The notes below the pieces were generated by a model. The model saw nothing but the letters and a program-made list of their open reading frames with translations. It did no database searches and was not told the origin of the DNA. From the NCBI GenBank assembly GCA_948472945.1, contig CAOKVX010000022.1, positions 1 through 36,629 on the forward strand: DNA of 36,629 bases. The letters are read 5' to 3'. Numbering within the stretch: the first letter of the stretch is position 1; each line of letters begins with the position of its first letter. This DNA comes from an uncultured Clostridia bacterium (GTDB lineage: Bacteria > Bacillota > Clostridia > Lachnospirales > Lachnospiraceae). The position numbers were made by a program, and so were the translations under genes. Shown in pieces: positions 16,331 through 25,589 of the stretch.

Positions 16331-16480
16331 AGCGACGGTTTGAAGCGTCCGTTGGACGCTTGTTAAGGACGGGCTGGAACGGAATGAATTGTAGATAATA
16401 CCACGCCCTTTTTGGGTGAACTTGCTAAAAAGAAGATAGGTCATGCCCCGTCAGCTCTGCTGCGGGGTATTTGACTTAAT
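16331..16480. repeat. dispersed bipartite palindromic repeat, copy 2
   Basis: The first part is AAGCGTCC (16343-16350) facing GGACGCTT (16354-16361). The second part is a hairpin, CCCCGTCAGC with GCTGCGGGG, that runs into GGGGTATTTGACTT (16464-16477). Between them is a smaller CCC/GGG hairpin around 16407-16417. It fills the gap between the rpsA terminator and cheR. The parts match copy 1 (5303-5397) in the same order, but the spacing between them is about 60 nt longer. Confidence 0.7.
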
Positions 16481-16499
16481 TAAATCGGGGGAATAGGAT

Positions 16500-17270
16500 A
16501 TGTTCGACAATTACGAATGGTTTAAAATGAAAGTCCTTACTCTTACAAAAATAGACCTCAATGCATATAAAGAAAGACAGATGAAACGGCGTATTGATTC
16601 TCTCATTTCCAACAGTAAACTTGATTCATATGAGAGTTACTATAAGCTGCTGTGTTCTGACAAAGCCGCACTCAAAAAATTTATTAATTATCTGACTATT
16701 AACGTGTCGGAGTTTTTTAGAAACCCTGAACAGTGGAAAATGTTTCAGGAGCTTGTCATCCCTATGGTACAGCAGAAATCGGGAAGATTTAAAATCTGGA
16801 GCGCGGCGTGTTCTACAGGCGACGAGCCGTATACCATTTCCATGATTATGCAGAAACATTTTCCGATATCAAAATATGAAATAATAGCAACAGATATAGA
16901 CGACGAGGTTCTTGAAAAGGCCGACGCAGGGCTTTACATAGATAAAAGTATTGTAAACCTGCCGGATGAATACAAAAAATATTTTGAGAAGATTAATAAT
17001 AAAACTTATCAAATATCAAATGATATAAAAAAATATGTTCAATTTAAAAAACATAATCTGCTCACTGACGTTTATCCGTCAAACTGCGATATGATTGTGT
17101 GTAGAAATGTTCTTATATATTTTACCGAGGAAGCAAAAAACGGAGTGTACAAAAAATTTTATGATTCGCTTCACGACGGCGGATTACTGTTTATTGGCAA
17201 TACAGAACAGATACTTAATCCAAAGGACTTTGGATTTACTAGTATAAAATCATTCTTTTATAAAAAATAA
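16500..17270 (+). CDS. cheR: chemotaxis protein methyltransferase CheR
   Basis: CheR methylates glutamates on chemoreceptors using S-adenosylmethionine, for adaptation. The N-terminal helical domain (about 1-70) carries the TINVSEFFRNP segment. The SAM-binding motif reads WSAACSTGDEPYTISM; most family members have WSAGCSTGEEPYS. CDMIVCRNVLIYF and GGLLFIGNTEQI are also typical. Length 256 aa is normal. GGGGGAATAGGAT precedes the ATG. It stands alone between a repeat and plsX. The soluble chemoreceptor at 4382 lacks an obvious methylation helix, so CheR probably serves receptors encoded elsewhere. Confidence 0.95.
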   Translation: MFDNYEWFKMKVLTLTKIDLNAYKERQMKRRIDSLISNSKLDSYESYYKLLCSDKAALKKFINYLTINVSEFFRNPEQWKMFQELVIPMVQQKSGRFKIWSAACSTGDEPYTISMIMQKHFPISKYEIIATDIDDEVLEKADAGLYIDKSIVNLPDEYKKYFEKINNKTYQISNDIKKYVQFKKHNLLTDVYPSNCDMIVCRNVLIYFTEEAKNGVYKKFYDSLHDGGLLFIGNTEQILNPKDFGFTSIKSFFYKK

Positions 17271-17353
17271 CTCAAACCTAATAACCACTTAATATATACC
17301 AAAACTATATATATGTGAAGTGTGAGAAAGTAAAACATACTGGAGGAATATAG

Positions 17354-18361
17354 ATGTCCATAATAAAGGTTGCAGTAGATGCAATGGGCGGTGACAATGC
17401 GCCGGCAGCTATCGTAAAAGGCGCGGTTGAGGCTGTTAATAAAATTGATAATGTGAAAGTTATACTTGTTGGAAAGGAAGAACCCGTAAAGGCTGAGCTG
17501 TCACACTACCAATATGATGAGGGGAGGCTTACCGTTGTCAACGCAACGCAGGTTATCGGATTTAACGAGCACCCTGCAATTGCAGTGAAGAAAAAAACTG
17601 ATTCCTCGATAACAGTTGGAATGAAAATGGTTCGTTCTGGCGACGCGGACGCTTTTGTGTCGGCGGGAAGTACCGGAGCGCTGCTTGTCGGCGGTATTGC
17701 GTATATAGGAAGGATAAAAGGTATAGAGAGAACTCCCCTTGCAACACTCATACCTACTGAAAAGGGCGCTTCACTTCTTATAGACTGCGGCGCGAATGTC
17801 GACGCAAGACCGAGTCATCTCGTACAATTTGCAAAGATGGGCTCGCTGTATATGGAAAACATCTGCGGGCTGGAGTCGCCAAAGGTCGGTATAGTTAATA
17901 TTGGAGCGGAAGAGGAGAAAGGAAACGCGCTCGTCAAGGAAACCTTTCCTCTTTTAAAGGAATGCGGTGCAATTAATTTTGCGGGCAGCGTTGAGGCTAG
18001 GGATATCCCGAAAGGCAGTGCGGACGTAATTGTGTGCGAAGCTTTTGCGGGAAATATAATACTGAAATTATATGAAGGCCTTGCGGGAACACTTCTAAAG
18101 AAAATAAAGGCCGGAATGATGTCAACATTTTTTAGTAAGATAGGAGCCGCACTTTCAAAGAAAGCCATAAAAAATACGCTCAAGTCATTTGACGTATCTG
18201 AGTACGGCGGCGCGCCGCTGCTCGGCTTAAAGGGTCTCGTAGTAAAGACGCACGGCAGCTCGACTAACGTCGAGATATTTAACTCTATAAAACAATGCGC
18301 TGCATATGTAGAAAACGATATTAATTCCAAAATAAAAAATATGTTGTCAGAGGAAATGTAA
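17354..18361 (+). CDS. plsX: phosphate acyltransferase PlsX
   Basis: PlsX converts acyl-ACP to acyl-phosphate, the donor that PlsY (33913-34587) uses to acylate glycerol-3-phosphate. The family start VAVDAMGGDNAP, SAGSTGALL and the VCEAFAGNIILKLYEG segment are present. Length 335 aa is normal. TGGAGGA precedes the ATG. It begins the plsX-rnc-smc-ftsY operon. The acyl carrier protein gene, often placed between plsX and rnc, is absent here: the gap is one base. Confidence 0.96.
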   Translation: MSIIKVAVDAMGGDNAPAAIVKGAVEAVNKIDNVKVILVGKEEPVKAELSHYQYDEGRLTVVNATQVIGFNEHPAIAVKKKTDSSITVGMKMVRSGDADAFVSAGSTGALLVGGIAYIGRIKGIERTPLATLIPTEKGASLLIDCGANVDARPSHLVQFAKMGSLYMENICGLESPKVGIVNIGAEEEKGNALVKETFPLLKECGAINFAGSVEARDIPKGSADVIVCEAFAGNIILKLYEGLAGTLLKKIKAGMMSTFFSKIGAALSKKAIKNTLKSFDVSEYGGAPLLGLKGLVVKTHGSSTNVEIFNSIKQCAAYVENDINSKIKNMLSEEM

Positions 18362-18362
18362 A

Positions 18363-19079
18363 ATGAAAGATATGGGCGCTCTTCAGGAGACAATAAATTA
18401 TACTTTCAAAAATAAAAACCTTCTCAGGCTTGCGCTGACACACAGCTCTTACGCAAATGAGAAAGGCATGAAGAAAACCGCTTACAATGAGCGTATAGAA
18501 TTTCTTGGGGATGCAGTTCTTGAGCTCGCCTCAAGTGATTTTATATATAGGAATAACCCTGAACTTCAGGAGGGAAGTATGACCATGCTCAGGGCAAAAT
18601 TAGTCTGTGAGGAATCGCTCGCCATGTCGGCTAGGGAAATTAATCTTGGGGATTATCTGCTTCTCGGCAAGGGAGAAATCATTTCTCACGGCAATGAACG
18701 CAATTCAATACTCTCCGACGCCTTTGAGGCCGTGATAGGCGCTATATATCTGGACGGAGGCTTTGAAAAGGCATACAAATTTGTAAACGACTATGTTCTT
18801 GCTGATTATGAGAATAGAAGATACGTTATTGACTCAAAAACAACGCTGCAGGAGATTGTCCAGTCAAAATACGGCGTTGGAGTAACTTACGAGGTTGTGG
18901 AGGAAAGCGGTCCCGAACATGACAAGCATTTTCGCGTTGCCGCCTATATAGGTGACCGGAAGATGGAGACAGGGGACGGAAACAGCAAGAAATCTGCGGC
19001 CAAGGATGCGGCTTATAAGACAATAAATGTACTAAACGGCATGGGCACGGGAGGTTTTGATGTATTTAAAGAGCATTGA
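18363..19079 (+). CDS. rnc: ribonuclease III
   Basis: RNase III cleaves double-stranded RNA in rRNA precursors and regulatory duplexes. The catalytic signature NERIEFLGDAVLEL is at residues 42-55, with metal ligands Glu46 and Asp50, and the second pair Asp119 and Glu122 in DAFEAVIGAIYLDGG. A double-stranded-RNA-binding domain fills the C-terminus (about 160-230: TTLQEIVQSKYGVGVTYEV, then GNSKKSAAKDAAYKTI). GAGG lies 9 nt before the ATG. It starts one base after plsX and overlaps smc by 20 nt. Confidence 0.97.
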   Translation: MKDMGALQETINYTFKNKNLLRLALTHSSYANEKGMKKTAYNERIEFLGDAVLELASSDFIYRNNPELQEGSMTMLRAKLVCEESLAMSAREINLGDYLLLGKGEIISHGNERNSILSDAFEAVIGAIYLDGGFEKAYKFVNDYVLADYENRRYVIDSKTTLQEIVQSKYGVGVTYEVVEESGPEHDKHFRVAAYIGDRKMETGDGNSKKSAAKDAAYKTINVLNGMGTGGFDVFKEH

Positions 19080-22000
19080 GGTACATGGCTTCAAGTCATT
19101 TGCCCATAAGTTGGTATTTCAGTTTAAAGACGGTATAACCGGAATTGTCGGGCCGAACGGAAGCGGCAAAAGCAATGTCGCAGATGCAGTCAGGTGGGTT
19201 CTGGGTGAACAGAGTGCAAAACAGCTGCGCGGAACTAAAATGGAGGACATTATATTTGCCGGCACTGAGACTAGAAAGGCGCTTGGCTTCGCATATGTTG
19301 CAATCACATTTGACAATTCCGACAAAACGCTTCCGATAGAGTATGACGAGGTGACGGTTGCGAGGCGCGTATACCGTTCCGGTGAGAGCGAGTATCTGAT
19401 TAACGGAGCGGCGTGTCTGTTAAAAGACGTAAAAGAAATGTTTTTTGATACTGGGATAGGTAAAGAGGGATATTCTATTATAGGTCAGGGACAGATTGAT
19501 AAAATACTCAGCGGAAAGCCCGAGGACAGGCGCGAGCTGTTCGACGAGGCGGCCGGAATCGTAAAATATAAGAGAAGAAAAGCCGCCACACAGAAAAATC
19601 TTGACGCGGAAAGACAGAATCTTGTCCGTGTAAACGATATATTGACCGAGCTTGAGATCCAGATAGGACCTCTAAAAAAGCAGTCTGAAAAGGCGAGGCA
19701 GTACCTTGATTTGCGTGAGAAGCTTAAATCAAAAGATATACACATATACATACTAGAATATGACAGGCTTAATTCAGAGATGGAAAGCATGAGTTCAAAA
19801 CAGGAGATTGCCGGAAAAGACCTGTCTGCCGCAGCTGAAAAATATTCGGAGAGCCGCAGTGCGCTTGACGAGATGGGCAGCCTGATTGAAGATTATGAAA
19901 AAGAGGCAGATGAGAAAAACCGGACTATAAATGATAACCGCGTAAAATCTGAGCAGCTTGCCGGAGAGGTTAAGCTATATGAACAGCAGATAGAAACTTC
20001 AAAGCAGAATGAGGAACAGTTTGCGGAGCGTATGTCAAAGCTTTCGCTCCAGTCCGAGGAGGCAAAGAAAGAACTCTCGGAATTTATTCGGCAGAAAAAG
20101 ACAACTGAGGAGGCTTCTGCTGAATGCGACGGCAAAAAGATTGACGCCGAAGAAAAGATTAACAGCATATTCAGGGAAATACACTATATCGAGGAATTAA
20201 TAGATAAAAACAACCAGAATATTATAAATGCAATGAACGATACGGCTAAAATAAAGGCCGACCAGACTAAATATGAGACTATGCTCGAACAGTCTTCTAT
20301 CAAGAAAGCTGAGATGAACCAGAATCTGTTCAGATTAAAGGCGGACATGGACAGCGCAAAGGAAAACTACACGCAGGCTCAACAGAAAGTTGAAAAATTA
20401 AACAGTGAGATTGAAGAACGAAATAATAATATTAAATCATTAAAATTCAGCATAAATGACAACGAGAGAAAAAGACGCGCCACAGAGGACAGAAAACAGG
20501 AGACTCAACGGCGTTTCCATAAATATTCTTCGCAGATTAATACTCTGAAAAATATATCCGAGCGATATGAGGGATATGGACAAAGCATTAAAAAGGTAAT
20601 GGAGAAAAAGTCCGGAGAAACCGGTATCATCGGCGTCGTTGCAGACATTATAAGCGTCGGCAAAAAATACGAGACTGCCGTTGAAACATCTCTCGGGGGA
20701 AATATACAGAACATAGTTACCGATAACGACGATACTGCAAGGAAAATGATAGAATACCTTAAGAAGAACAGGCTTGGCAGGGCGACATTTTTACCGCTTT
20801 CATCTATTGTTTCAGACGCACCGTATGATGAAAAGCTCAGTGACGAAAAAGGCGTTCTCGGCCCGGTATCGGATTTTGTCGATACCAAGCCGGAATACAG
20901 GGAAGTCATAAAATATCTTCTCGGCAGATTTATTCTCGTCGATAATGTTGACAATGCGCTTGCGCTTGCGTCAAAATATAACAGGACGCTGCGCATAGTA
21001 ACACTAGAGGGAGAGTTTCTTAACGTGGGAGGATCTATTTCAGGAGGCGCGTTCAGAAATTCAGGCAATCTTCTGGGAAGAAAGAGGGAGATTGAGGAGC
21101 TTGAGTCAAAACTATCCGACGTAAAAAAAGAAATTGCTGAAATCAATTCTGACGCTGGAAGTATAATGAAAGAGAATGAAAAACTTCTTGAGGAAGTGAT
21201 GCTGCTTGAGGAAAAAAACCATAATACGCAGCTTGAACTTGGTAAACTACAGCTTCAATATATGCAGGCAAAGGAACAGCATTCGAAATGCATGGAGGAA
21301 TACGAGACCGCAAAGAACGGTAGCGCTGAGATTGAGGCTCAAAAGCTTCAGCTTACAAAAGCGCTTGACGAAGCAAAGCAAAGACTAAGCGACAATGACG
21401 ACAGCAGCAGCAAATTTAAACATGAAAATGATGATCTTTTAGAAAAACTTGAACTTTTAAAGACAGACCGCTCAAAAATGCACGACGTTATTAACCAGTT
21501 AAGCATAGACCGTATTGCACTGACCGGAAAAGACAATCATCTTCAGGAAAATATAGACAGAATTAATTTGCAGATTAGCCGGATTGAAGAAGAGCAGAAA
21601 ATAATTACAGAAAGTAAGGCGGATGCAAAAAACGGTGTTTCAGAAAAGGAACAGGCCATTAAATCGGTTAAAAAGGCAATAGAAAGTCTGGAGGAGGAGA
21701 CAAGGCAGCTTACATTAAGCGTTGCTGATACAGTTAAAAAAAGAGAGGCGCTCATAGAAAAACAGAAGACTGCGCTCAAAGAGAGAGAGGCGCTCGCCGA
21801 CAGGCGGGGCGAGCTCGAAAAGGAACAGATTAGGCTTCAGAACCAGAGCGAAAAACTACAGGCTTCATTTACATCCCTCAACCAGTACATGTGGAATGAA
21901 TATGAGCTAACATACAGAGGCGCGCTGGAACTTAGGACAGACGAGGAGTTCTCTTATAATTCACTAAAACAGGAGACTCAGGAACTGCGCCATAAAATAA

Positions 22001-22662
22001 AAAGCTTAGGCGACGTAAACGTCAACTCGATAGATGAGTACAATTCAGTCTCTGAAAGATACACTACTATGAAGAAACAGCACGATGATATTGTGACATC
22101 GGAGGAGAGACTATTAAATTTTATAGAAGAACTTGAAGATAAAATGAGAAAACAGTTTGAAGAAAAGTTTGTGCAGATAAAGGAACAGTACAACATAGTG
22201 TTCAGGGAACTGTTTGGAGGCGGTAAGGGACTTCTTGAACTAACCGAGGACGAGGATGTCCTTGATGCCGGAATCCAGATTATCGCACAGCCTCCGGGAA
22301 AGACTCTAAAGAGCATGTCAATGCTTTCAGGAGGGGAGAAGGCGCTATCGGCCATTGCAATTTTATTTGCGATACAGAATCTGAAGCCGTCGCCTTTTTG
22401 TCTTCTCGACGAGATAGAGGCGGCGCTGGACGATTCAAACGTAAAGCGTTTTGCAAAGTATCTCAATAAACTTAAGTCAAAGACCCAGTATATTGTAATC
22501 ACACACAGACAGGGGACGATGGCGGCGGCTGATACACTTTATGGAATCACAATGCAGGAAAAGGGAGTTTCCACTCTGGTTTCAGTCGATTTGGTTGAAC
22601 AACAACTTGAAAAGGAAGGTAATTATGATGGCGGAAAAAAAGGGATTCTTCAACAGGCTTAA
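19060..22662 (+). CDS. smc: chromosome segregation ATPase SMC
   Basis: SMC forms a ring-shaped dimer that compacts and separates chromosomes with ScpA and ScpB. The ABC-type head is split: Walker A GPNGSGKSN at residues 31-39, signature LSGGEKALS at 1089-1097 and Walker B CLLDEIEA ending in catalytic Glu1118. Two long coiled coils (about 165-490 and 670-1015) flank a globular hinge (about 500-660, with GYGQSIKKVM and GGSISGGAF). Length 1200 aa is typical. The ATG at 19060 is 5 nt after GGGAGG; the TTG at 19057 is less likely. It overlaps both rnc and ftsY. Confidence 0.97.
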   Translation: MYLKSIEVHGFKSFAHKLVFQFKDGITGIVGPNGSGKSNVADAVRWVLGEQSAKQLRGTKMEDIIFAGTETRKALGFAYVAITFDNSDKTLPIEYDEVTVARRVYRSGESEYLINGAACLLKDVKEMFFDTGIGKEGYSIIGQGQIDKILSGKPEDRRELFDEAAGIVKYKRRKAATQKNLDAERQNLVRVNDILTELEIQIGPLKKQSEKARQYLDLREKLKSKDIHIYILEYDRLNSEMESMSSKQEIAGKDLSAAAEKYSESRSALDEMGSLIEDYEKEADEKNRTINDNRVKSEQLAGEVKLYEQQIETSKQNEEQFAERMSKLSLQSEEAKKELSEFIRQKKTTEEASAECDGKKIDAEEKINSIFREIHYIEELIDKNNQNIINAMNDTAKIKADQTKYETMLEQSSIKKAEMNQNLFRLKADMDSAKENYTQAQQKVEKLNSEIEERNNNIKSLKFSINDNERKRRATEDRKQETQRRFHKYSSQINTLKNISERYEGYGQSIKKVMEKKSGETGIIGVVADIISVGKKYETAVETSLGGNIQNIVTDNDDTARKMIEYLKKNRLGRATFLPLSSIVSDAPYDEKLSDEKGVLGPVSDFVDTKPEYREVIKYLLGRFILVDNVDNALALASKYNRTLRIVTLEGEFLNVGGSISGGAFRNSGNLLGRKREIEELESKLSDVKKEIAEINSDAGSIMKENEKLLEEVMLLEEKNHNTQLELGKLQLQYMQAKEQHSKCMEEYETAKNGSAEIEAQKLQLTKALDEAKQRLSDNDDSSSKFKHENDDLLEKLELLKTDRSKMHDVINQLSIDRIALTGKDNHLQENIDRINLQISRIEEEQKIITESKADAKNGVSEKEQAIKSVKKAIESLEEETRQLTLSVADTVKKREALIEKQKTALKEREALADRRGELEKEQIRLQNQSEKLQASFTSLNQYMWNEYELTYRGALELRTDEEFSYNSLKQETQELRHKIKSLGDVNVNSIDEYNSVSERYTTMKKQHDDIVTSEERLLNFIEELEDKMRKQFEEKFVQIKEQYNIVFRELFGGGKGLLELTEDEDVLDAGIQIIAQPPGKTLKSMSMLSGGEKALSAIAILFAIQNLKPSPFCLLDEIEAALDDSNVKRFAKYLNKLKSKTQYIVITHRQGTMAAADTLYGITMQEKGVSTLVSVDLVEQQLEKEGNYDGGKKGILQQA

Positions 22663-23557
22663 AAGCGGTCTGACAAAAACGAGGGAAAGTCTTGTAAAGG
22701 GAATTGATTCACTGTTTTCCGGATATTCGGAGATTGATGACGATTTTTACGAGGAACTTGAGGAAGTGCTTATAATGGCCGACCTCGGAATCAATGTCAC
22801 AACGGAGATTATAGACGGCCTTAAGGTTAAAGTTAAGGAAAATAAAATAAAAGAAGCTAAGGAATGTAAAAAGCTTTTGATAGAGACAATAAAAAATCAG
22901 ATGAGCGTATCGGACGCGGCGTATGAATTTGAAAACAGAAAGTCAGTCGTACTCATGATAGGCGTAAACGGCGTTGGAAAAACTACTACAGTAGGTAAGC
23001 TTGCAGGCCATCTGAAGGAAAGCGGCAAAAAAGTTATGGTAGCCGCCGCCGACACATTTAGGGCTGCGGCAGTCGAGCAGCTGACGGAATGGGCGCATAG
23101 GGCTAATGTTGACATAATTGCCGGACAGGAGGGCTCCGATCCGGCCGCCGTAGTATACGACGCTATAAATGCGGCAAAGGCAAGGGATGTGGACGTGCTT
23201 ATATGCGATACTGCCGGAAGACTCCACAACAAGAAAAACCTTATGGAGGAGCTCAAGAAAATCAGCCGAATTATACACAACGAGTATCCGGACGCTTACA
23301 TTGAAACATTAATTGTACTGGACGGAACAACAGGTCAAAATGCGATTGTACAGGCCAGACAGTTCAGTGAAGTTGCAGATATATCAGGGATAGTCCTCAC
23401 AAAACTGGACGGCACTGCAAAGGGTGGAATAGCCATAGCAATTCAGTCGGAGATGGACATCCCGGTAAAATATATCGGAATCGGAGAAAAGATAGACGAC
23501 TTGCAAAAATTTAACCCTGCGGAATTCGTCAACGCATTGTTTGAAGTGCCGCGCTGA
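22625..23557 (+). CDS. ftsY: signal recognition particle receptor FtsY
   Basis: FtsY is the membrane-associated GTPase that receives ribosomes from SRP. The helical N domain (about 1-95) is followed by the G domain: GVNGVGKTTT (113-122), DTFRAAAVEQL, DTAGRLHNKKNL and TKLDGTAKGG. There is no long acidic A domain, as usual in Firmicutes; the N-terminus is amphipathic and basic. AAGGAAGG lies 5 nt before the ATG at 22625 and 8 nt before a second ATG at 22628; either could be used. It overlaps smc by 38 nt, so the two are coupled. Confidence 0.96.
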   Translation: MMAEKKGFFNRLKSGLTKTRESLVKGIDSLFSGYSEIDDDFYEELEEVLIMADLGINVTTEIIDGLKVKVKENKIKEAKECKKLLIETIKNQMSVSDAAYEFENRKSVVLMIGVNGVGKTTTVGKLAGHLKESGKKVMVAAADTFRAAAVEQLTEWAHRANVDIIAGQEGSDPAAVVYDAINAAKARDVDVLICDTAGRLHNKKNLMEELKKISRIIHNEYPDAYIETLIVLDGTTGQNAIVQARQFSEVADISGIVLTKLDGTAKGGIAIAIQSEMDIPVKYIGIGEKIDDLQKFNPAEFVNALFEVPR

Positions 23558-23601
23558 ATTTATAATTTTCCAAAGTATAAGAAAGGAACAATATACGGAC
23601 T

Positions 23602-24834
23602 ATGATTAAAAACTTTTATCATCCCGAACTGTTACAGACTCCCGACGGCGTGAGAGACATTTATGGAAGAGAGTGTGAGCTCAAAAACCATATACAGGAC
23701 AAAATCCATTCAATAATTAAAAGTTATGGATTTGACGACATACAGACCCCTTCATTTGAGTTTTTTGACATATTTAACAAGGAACGCGGAACGGTAAAGT
23801 CTAATGAAATGTATAAGTTTGTCGACAGAAACAATAACACTCTTGTATTAAGGCCGGACATCACCCCTTCGATAGCCAGAAGCGTATCAAAATATTATGA
23901 GAACGAAAAGCTTCAGGTCAGGCTGTGTTATGTGGGAAACACATATATAAACAACTCAAACTATCAGGGCAGGCTGAAAGAGGTTACGCAGGCCGGAGCT
24001 GAACTTATAAACGACGACACTTCAGACGCCGACGCGGAGATGATTGCGCTTACCGTCGAGGCGTTGCTTGAGGCAGGCATAACAGAATTCAGGATAGACG
24101 TTGGACACGTTGGCTTTTTCAACGGCCTTGTCGAGGAGGCGGGACTTGACAATGAACAGATTAACGAGCTGAAAGAACTGCTTGAGAGAAAAAATCTGTT
24201 TGCGGTTGAACAGTTTGTAGCTGGACTTCCGATTAATGATTCTGTGAAAAAAATGCTTATCAAACTTCCTGAAATGTTTGGAAGTGACGAATATCTTGAA
24301 TATGCGAAAAAGAACGTAAATAACGAATGTTCTCTTGCGGCCGTCGACAGGCTTGAAAAACTGTACTCAATAATAGATGTTTACGGGATGAGGCAGTATG
24401 TCAACTTTGACCTTGGAATGTTGAGCAATTACAATTACTACACCGGAACGATATTCAAGGCATACACATACGGACTTGGAGAGCCGATTGCCACGGGCGG
24501 AAGATATGACAGGCTTTTAAAGCAGTTCGGAAAGGATGGCGCGGCAATTGGTGTCGCCATCAATGTGGACCGGCTTATGCTTGCAATTGAGAGAAAGAAG
24601 CTTCATCCGGAACCGGAAAATAACTTGTGTATAATTTTATACAGCTCCACAGAGCGGAAAAAGGCTATTGAACTTGCAGCCCAAAAGAGAAAAGACGGGA
24701 TTAACGTAAGGCTGATGCGAAAAAAATGCGATGTGTCGGTCGAAGAGTACAGGGCCTACGCCGACAATAACAGAATCAAGGAATTTTTGTATATAGAATC
24801 AGGCGGCGAGTCGGGAAGGGAGATTAACGGATGA
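23602..24834 (+). CDS. hisZ: ATP phosphoribosyltransferase regulatory subunit HisZ
   Basis: HisZ is a catalytically inactive paralogue of histidyl-tRNA synthetase that activates the short HisG and confers histidine feedback. The class II core is visible: [23 protein letters not shown], the [10 protein letters not shown] segment, [13 protein letters not shown] and [12 protein letters not shown]. Length 410 aa and direct coupling to short hisG support HisZ over HisS. The ATG is preceded by GAAAGGA about 14 nt away, an unusually long gap, so initiation may be weak or partly dependent on ftsY translation (44 bp upstream). Confidence 0.93.
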   Translation: MIKNFYHPELLQTPDGVRDIYGRECELKNHIQDKIHSIIKSYGFDDIQTPSFEFFDIFNKERGTVKSNEMYKFVDRNNNTLVLRPDITPSIARSVSKYYENEKLQVRLCYVGNTYINNSNYQGRLKEVTQAGAELINDDTSDADAEMIALTVEALLEAGITEFRIDVGHVGFFNGLVEEAGLDNEQINELKELLERKNLFAVEQFVAGLPINDSVKKMLIKLPEMFGSDEYLEYAKKNVNNECSLAAVDRLEKLYSIIDVYGMRQYVNFDLGMLSNYNYYTGTIFKAYTYGLGEPIATGGRYDRLLKQFGKDGAAIGVAINVDRLMLAIERKKLHPEPENNLCIILYSSTERKKAIELAAQKRKDGINVRLMRKKCDVSVEEYRAYADNNRIKEFLYIESGGESGREING

Positions 24835-25466
24835 GATATATTACATTTGCGCTTGCAAAGGGAAGGCTTGCAAAAAAGACAATGGAACTGCTCGGTCAGA
24901 TTGGCATATTTTGCGAGGAGATGAAAGATGAAAAGACAAGGAAGCTTATATTCGTTAATGAGGAATTAAAGCTCAAGTTTTTTCTGGCAAAAGCATCCGA
25001 TGTTCCTACGTATGTCGAGTACGGCGCAGCCGACATAGGCGTAGTCGGACGGGACACGATTCTTGAGGAGGGCAGAAAACTGTACGAAGTGCTGGACCTC
25101 GGATTTGGTCGATGCAGAATGTGTGTCGCAGGACCGGAGTCGGCAAAGGAGCTGTTAAACTCAAAACAGCTTATAAGGGTTGCGAGTAAGTATCCGGGAA
25201 TCGCAAAGGATTATTTTTATCATACAAAGCATCAGACAGTTGAGATAATCAAACTAAACGGCTCTGTCGAGCTTGCTCCTATCGTTGGTTTATCAGAGGT
25301 TATCGTAGATATAGTGGAGACCGGCTCGACCCTGCGTGAAAACGGACTCGGCGTACTTGAGGAAATATGCGAGTGCTCGGCGCGCATGGTTGTAAATGAG
25401 GTCAGTATGAAGATGGAGCAGGAACGTATTTATGACATTATAAACTCGTTGAAGAAGCTGCTGTAA
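24831..25466 (+). CDS. hisG: ATP phosphoribosyltransferase catalytic subunit HisG (short form)
   Basis: HisG joins ATP and PRPP in the first step of histidine synthesis. At 211 aa it is the short form that lacks the C-terminal regulatory domain and needs HisZ, encoded just upstream with a 4-nt ATGA overlap. Visible features are FALAKGRL at the start, [19 protein letters not shown], and the PRPP-binding [15 protein letters not shown]. It is the last gene before a 108-bp gap with a 19-bp tandem duplication; hisD follows. Confidence 0.96.
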   Translation: MRYITFALAKGRLAKKTMELLGQIGIFCEEMKDEKTRKLIFVNEELKLKFFLAKASDVPTYVEYGAADIGVVGRDTILEEGRKLYEVLDLGFGRCRMCVAGPESAKELLNSKQLIRVASKYPGIAKDYFYHTKHQTVEIIKLNGSVELAPIVGLSEVIVDIVETGSTLRENGLGVLEEICECSARMVVNEVSMKMEQERIYDIINSLKKLL

Positions 25467-25490
25467 TTGCACGACTAAATGATTTTATTT

Positions 25491-25528
25491 CAGGTCATAT
25501 GGGTGAGGTCAGGTCATATGGGTGAGGT
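25491..25528. repeat. 19-bp tandem duplication between hisG and hisD
   Basis: CAGGTCATATGGGTGAGGT occurs twice in direct succession (25491-25509 and 25510-25528) with no difference. Each copy contains the palindrome CATATG. It could be a slippage product or a paired binding site; there is no evidence for either. Confidence 0.8.
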
Positions 25529-25589
25529 TTAGGTTTGCTGCGGTGATAAATATAATGCATAAAAAATATTATGAATGGAAGTGTATATT

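Noticed and set aside
20505-21146. 213-codon ORF antisense to smc
   Set aside because: It lies inside the SMC hinge region, has no ribosome binding site and has a serine/phenylalanine-rich shadow composition.
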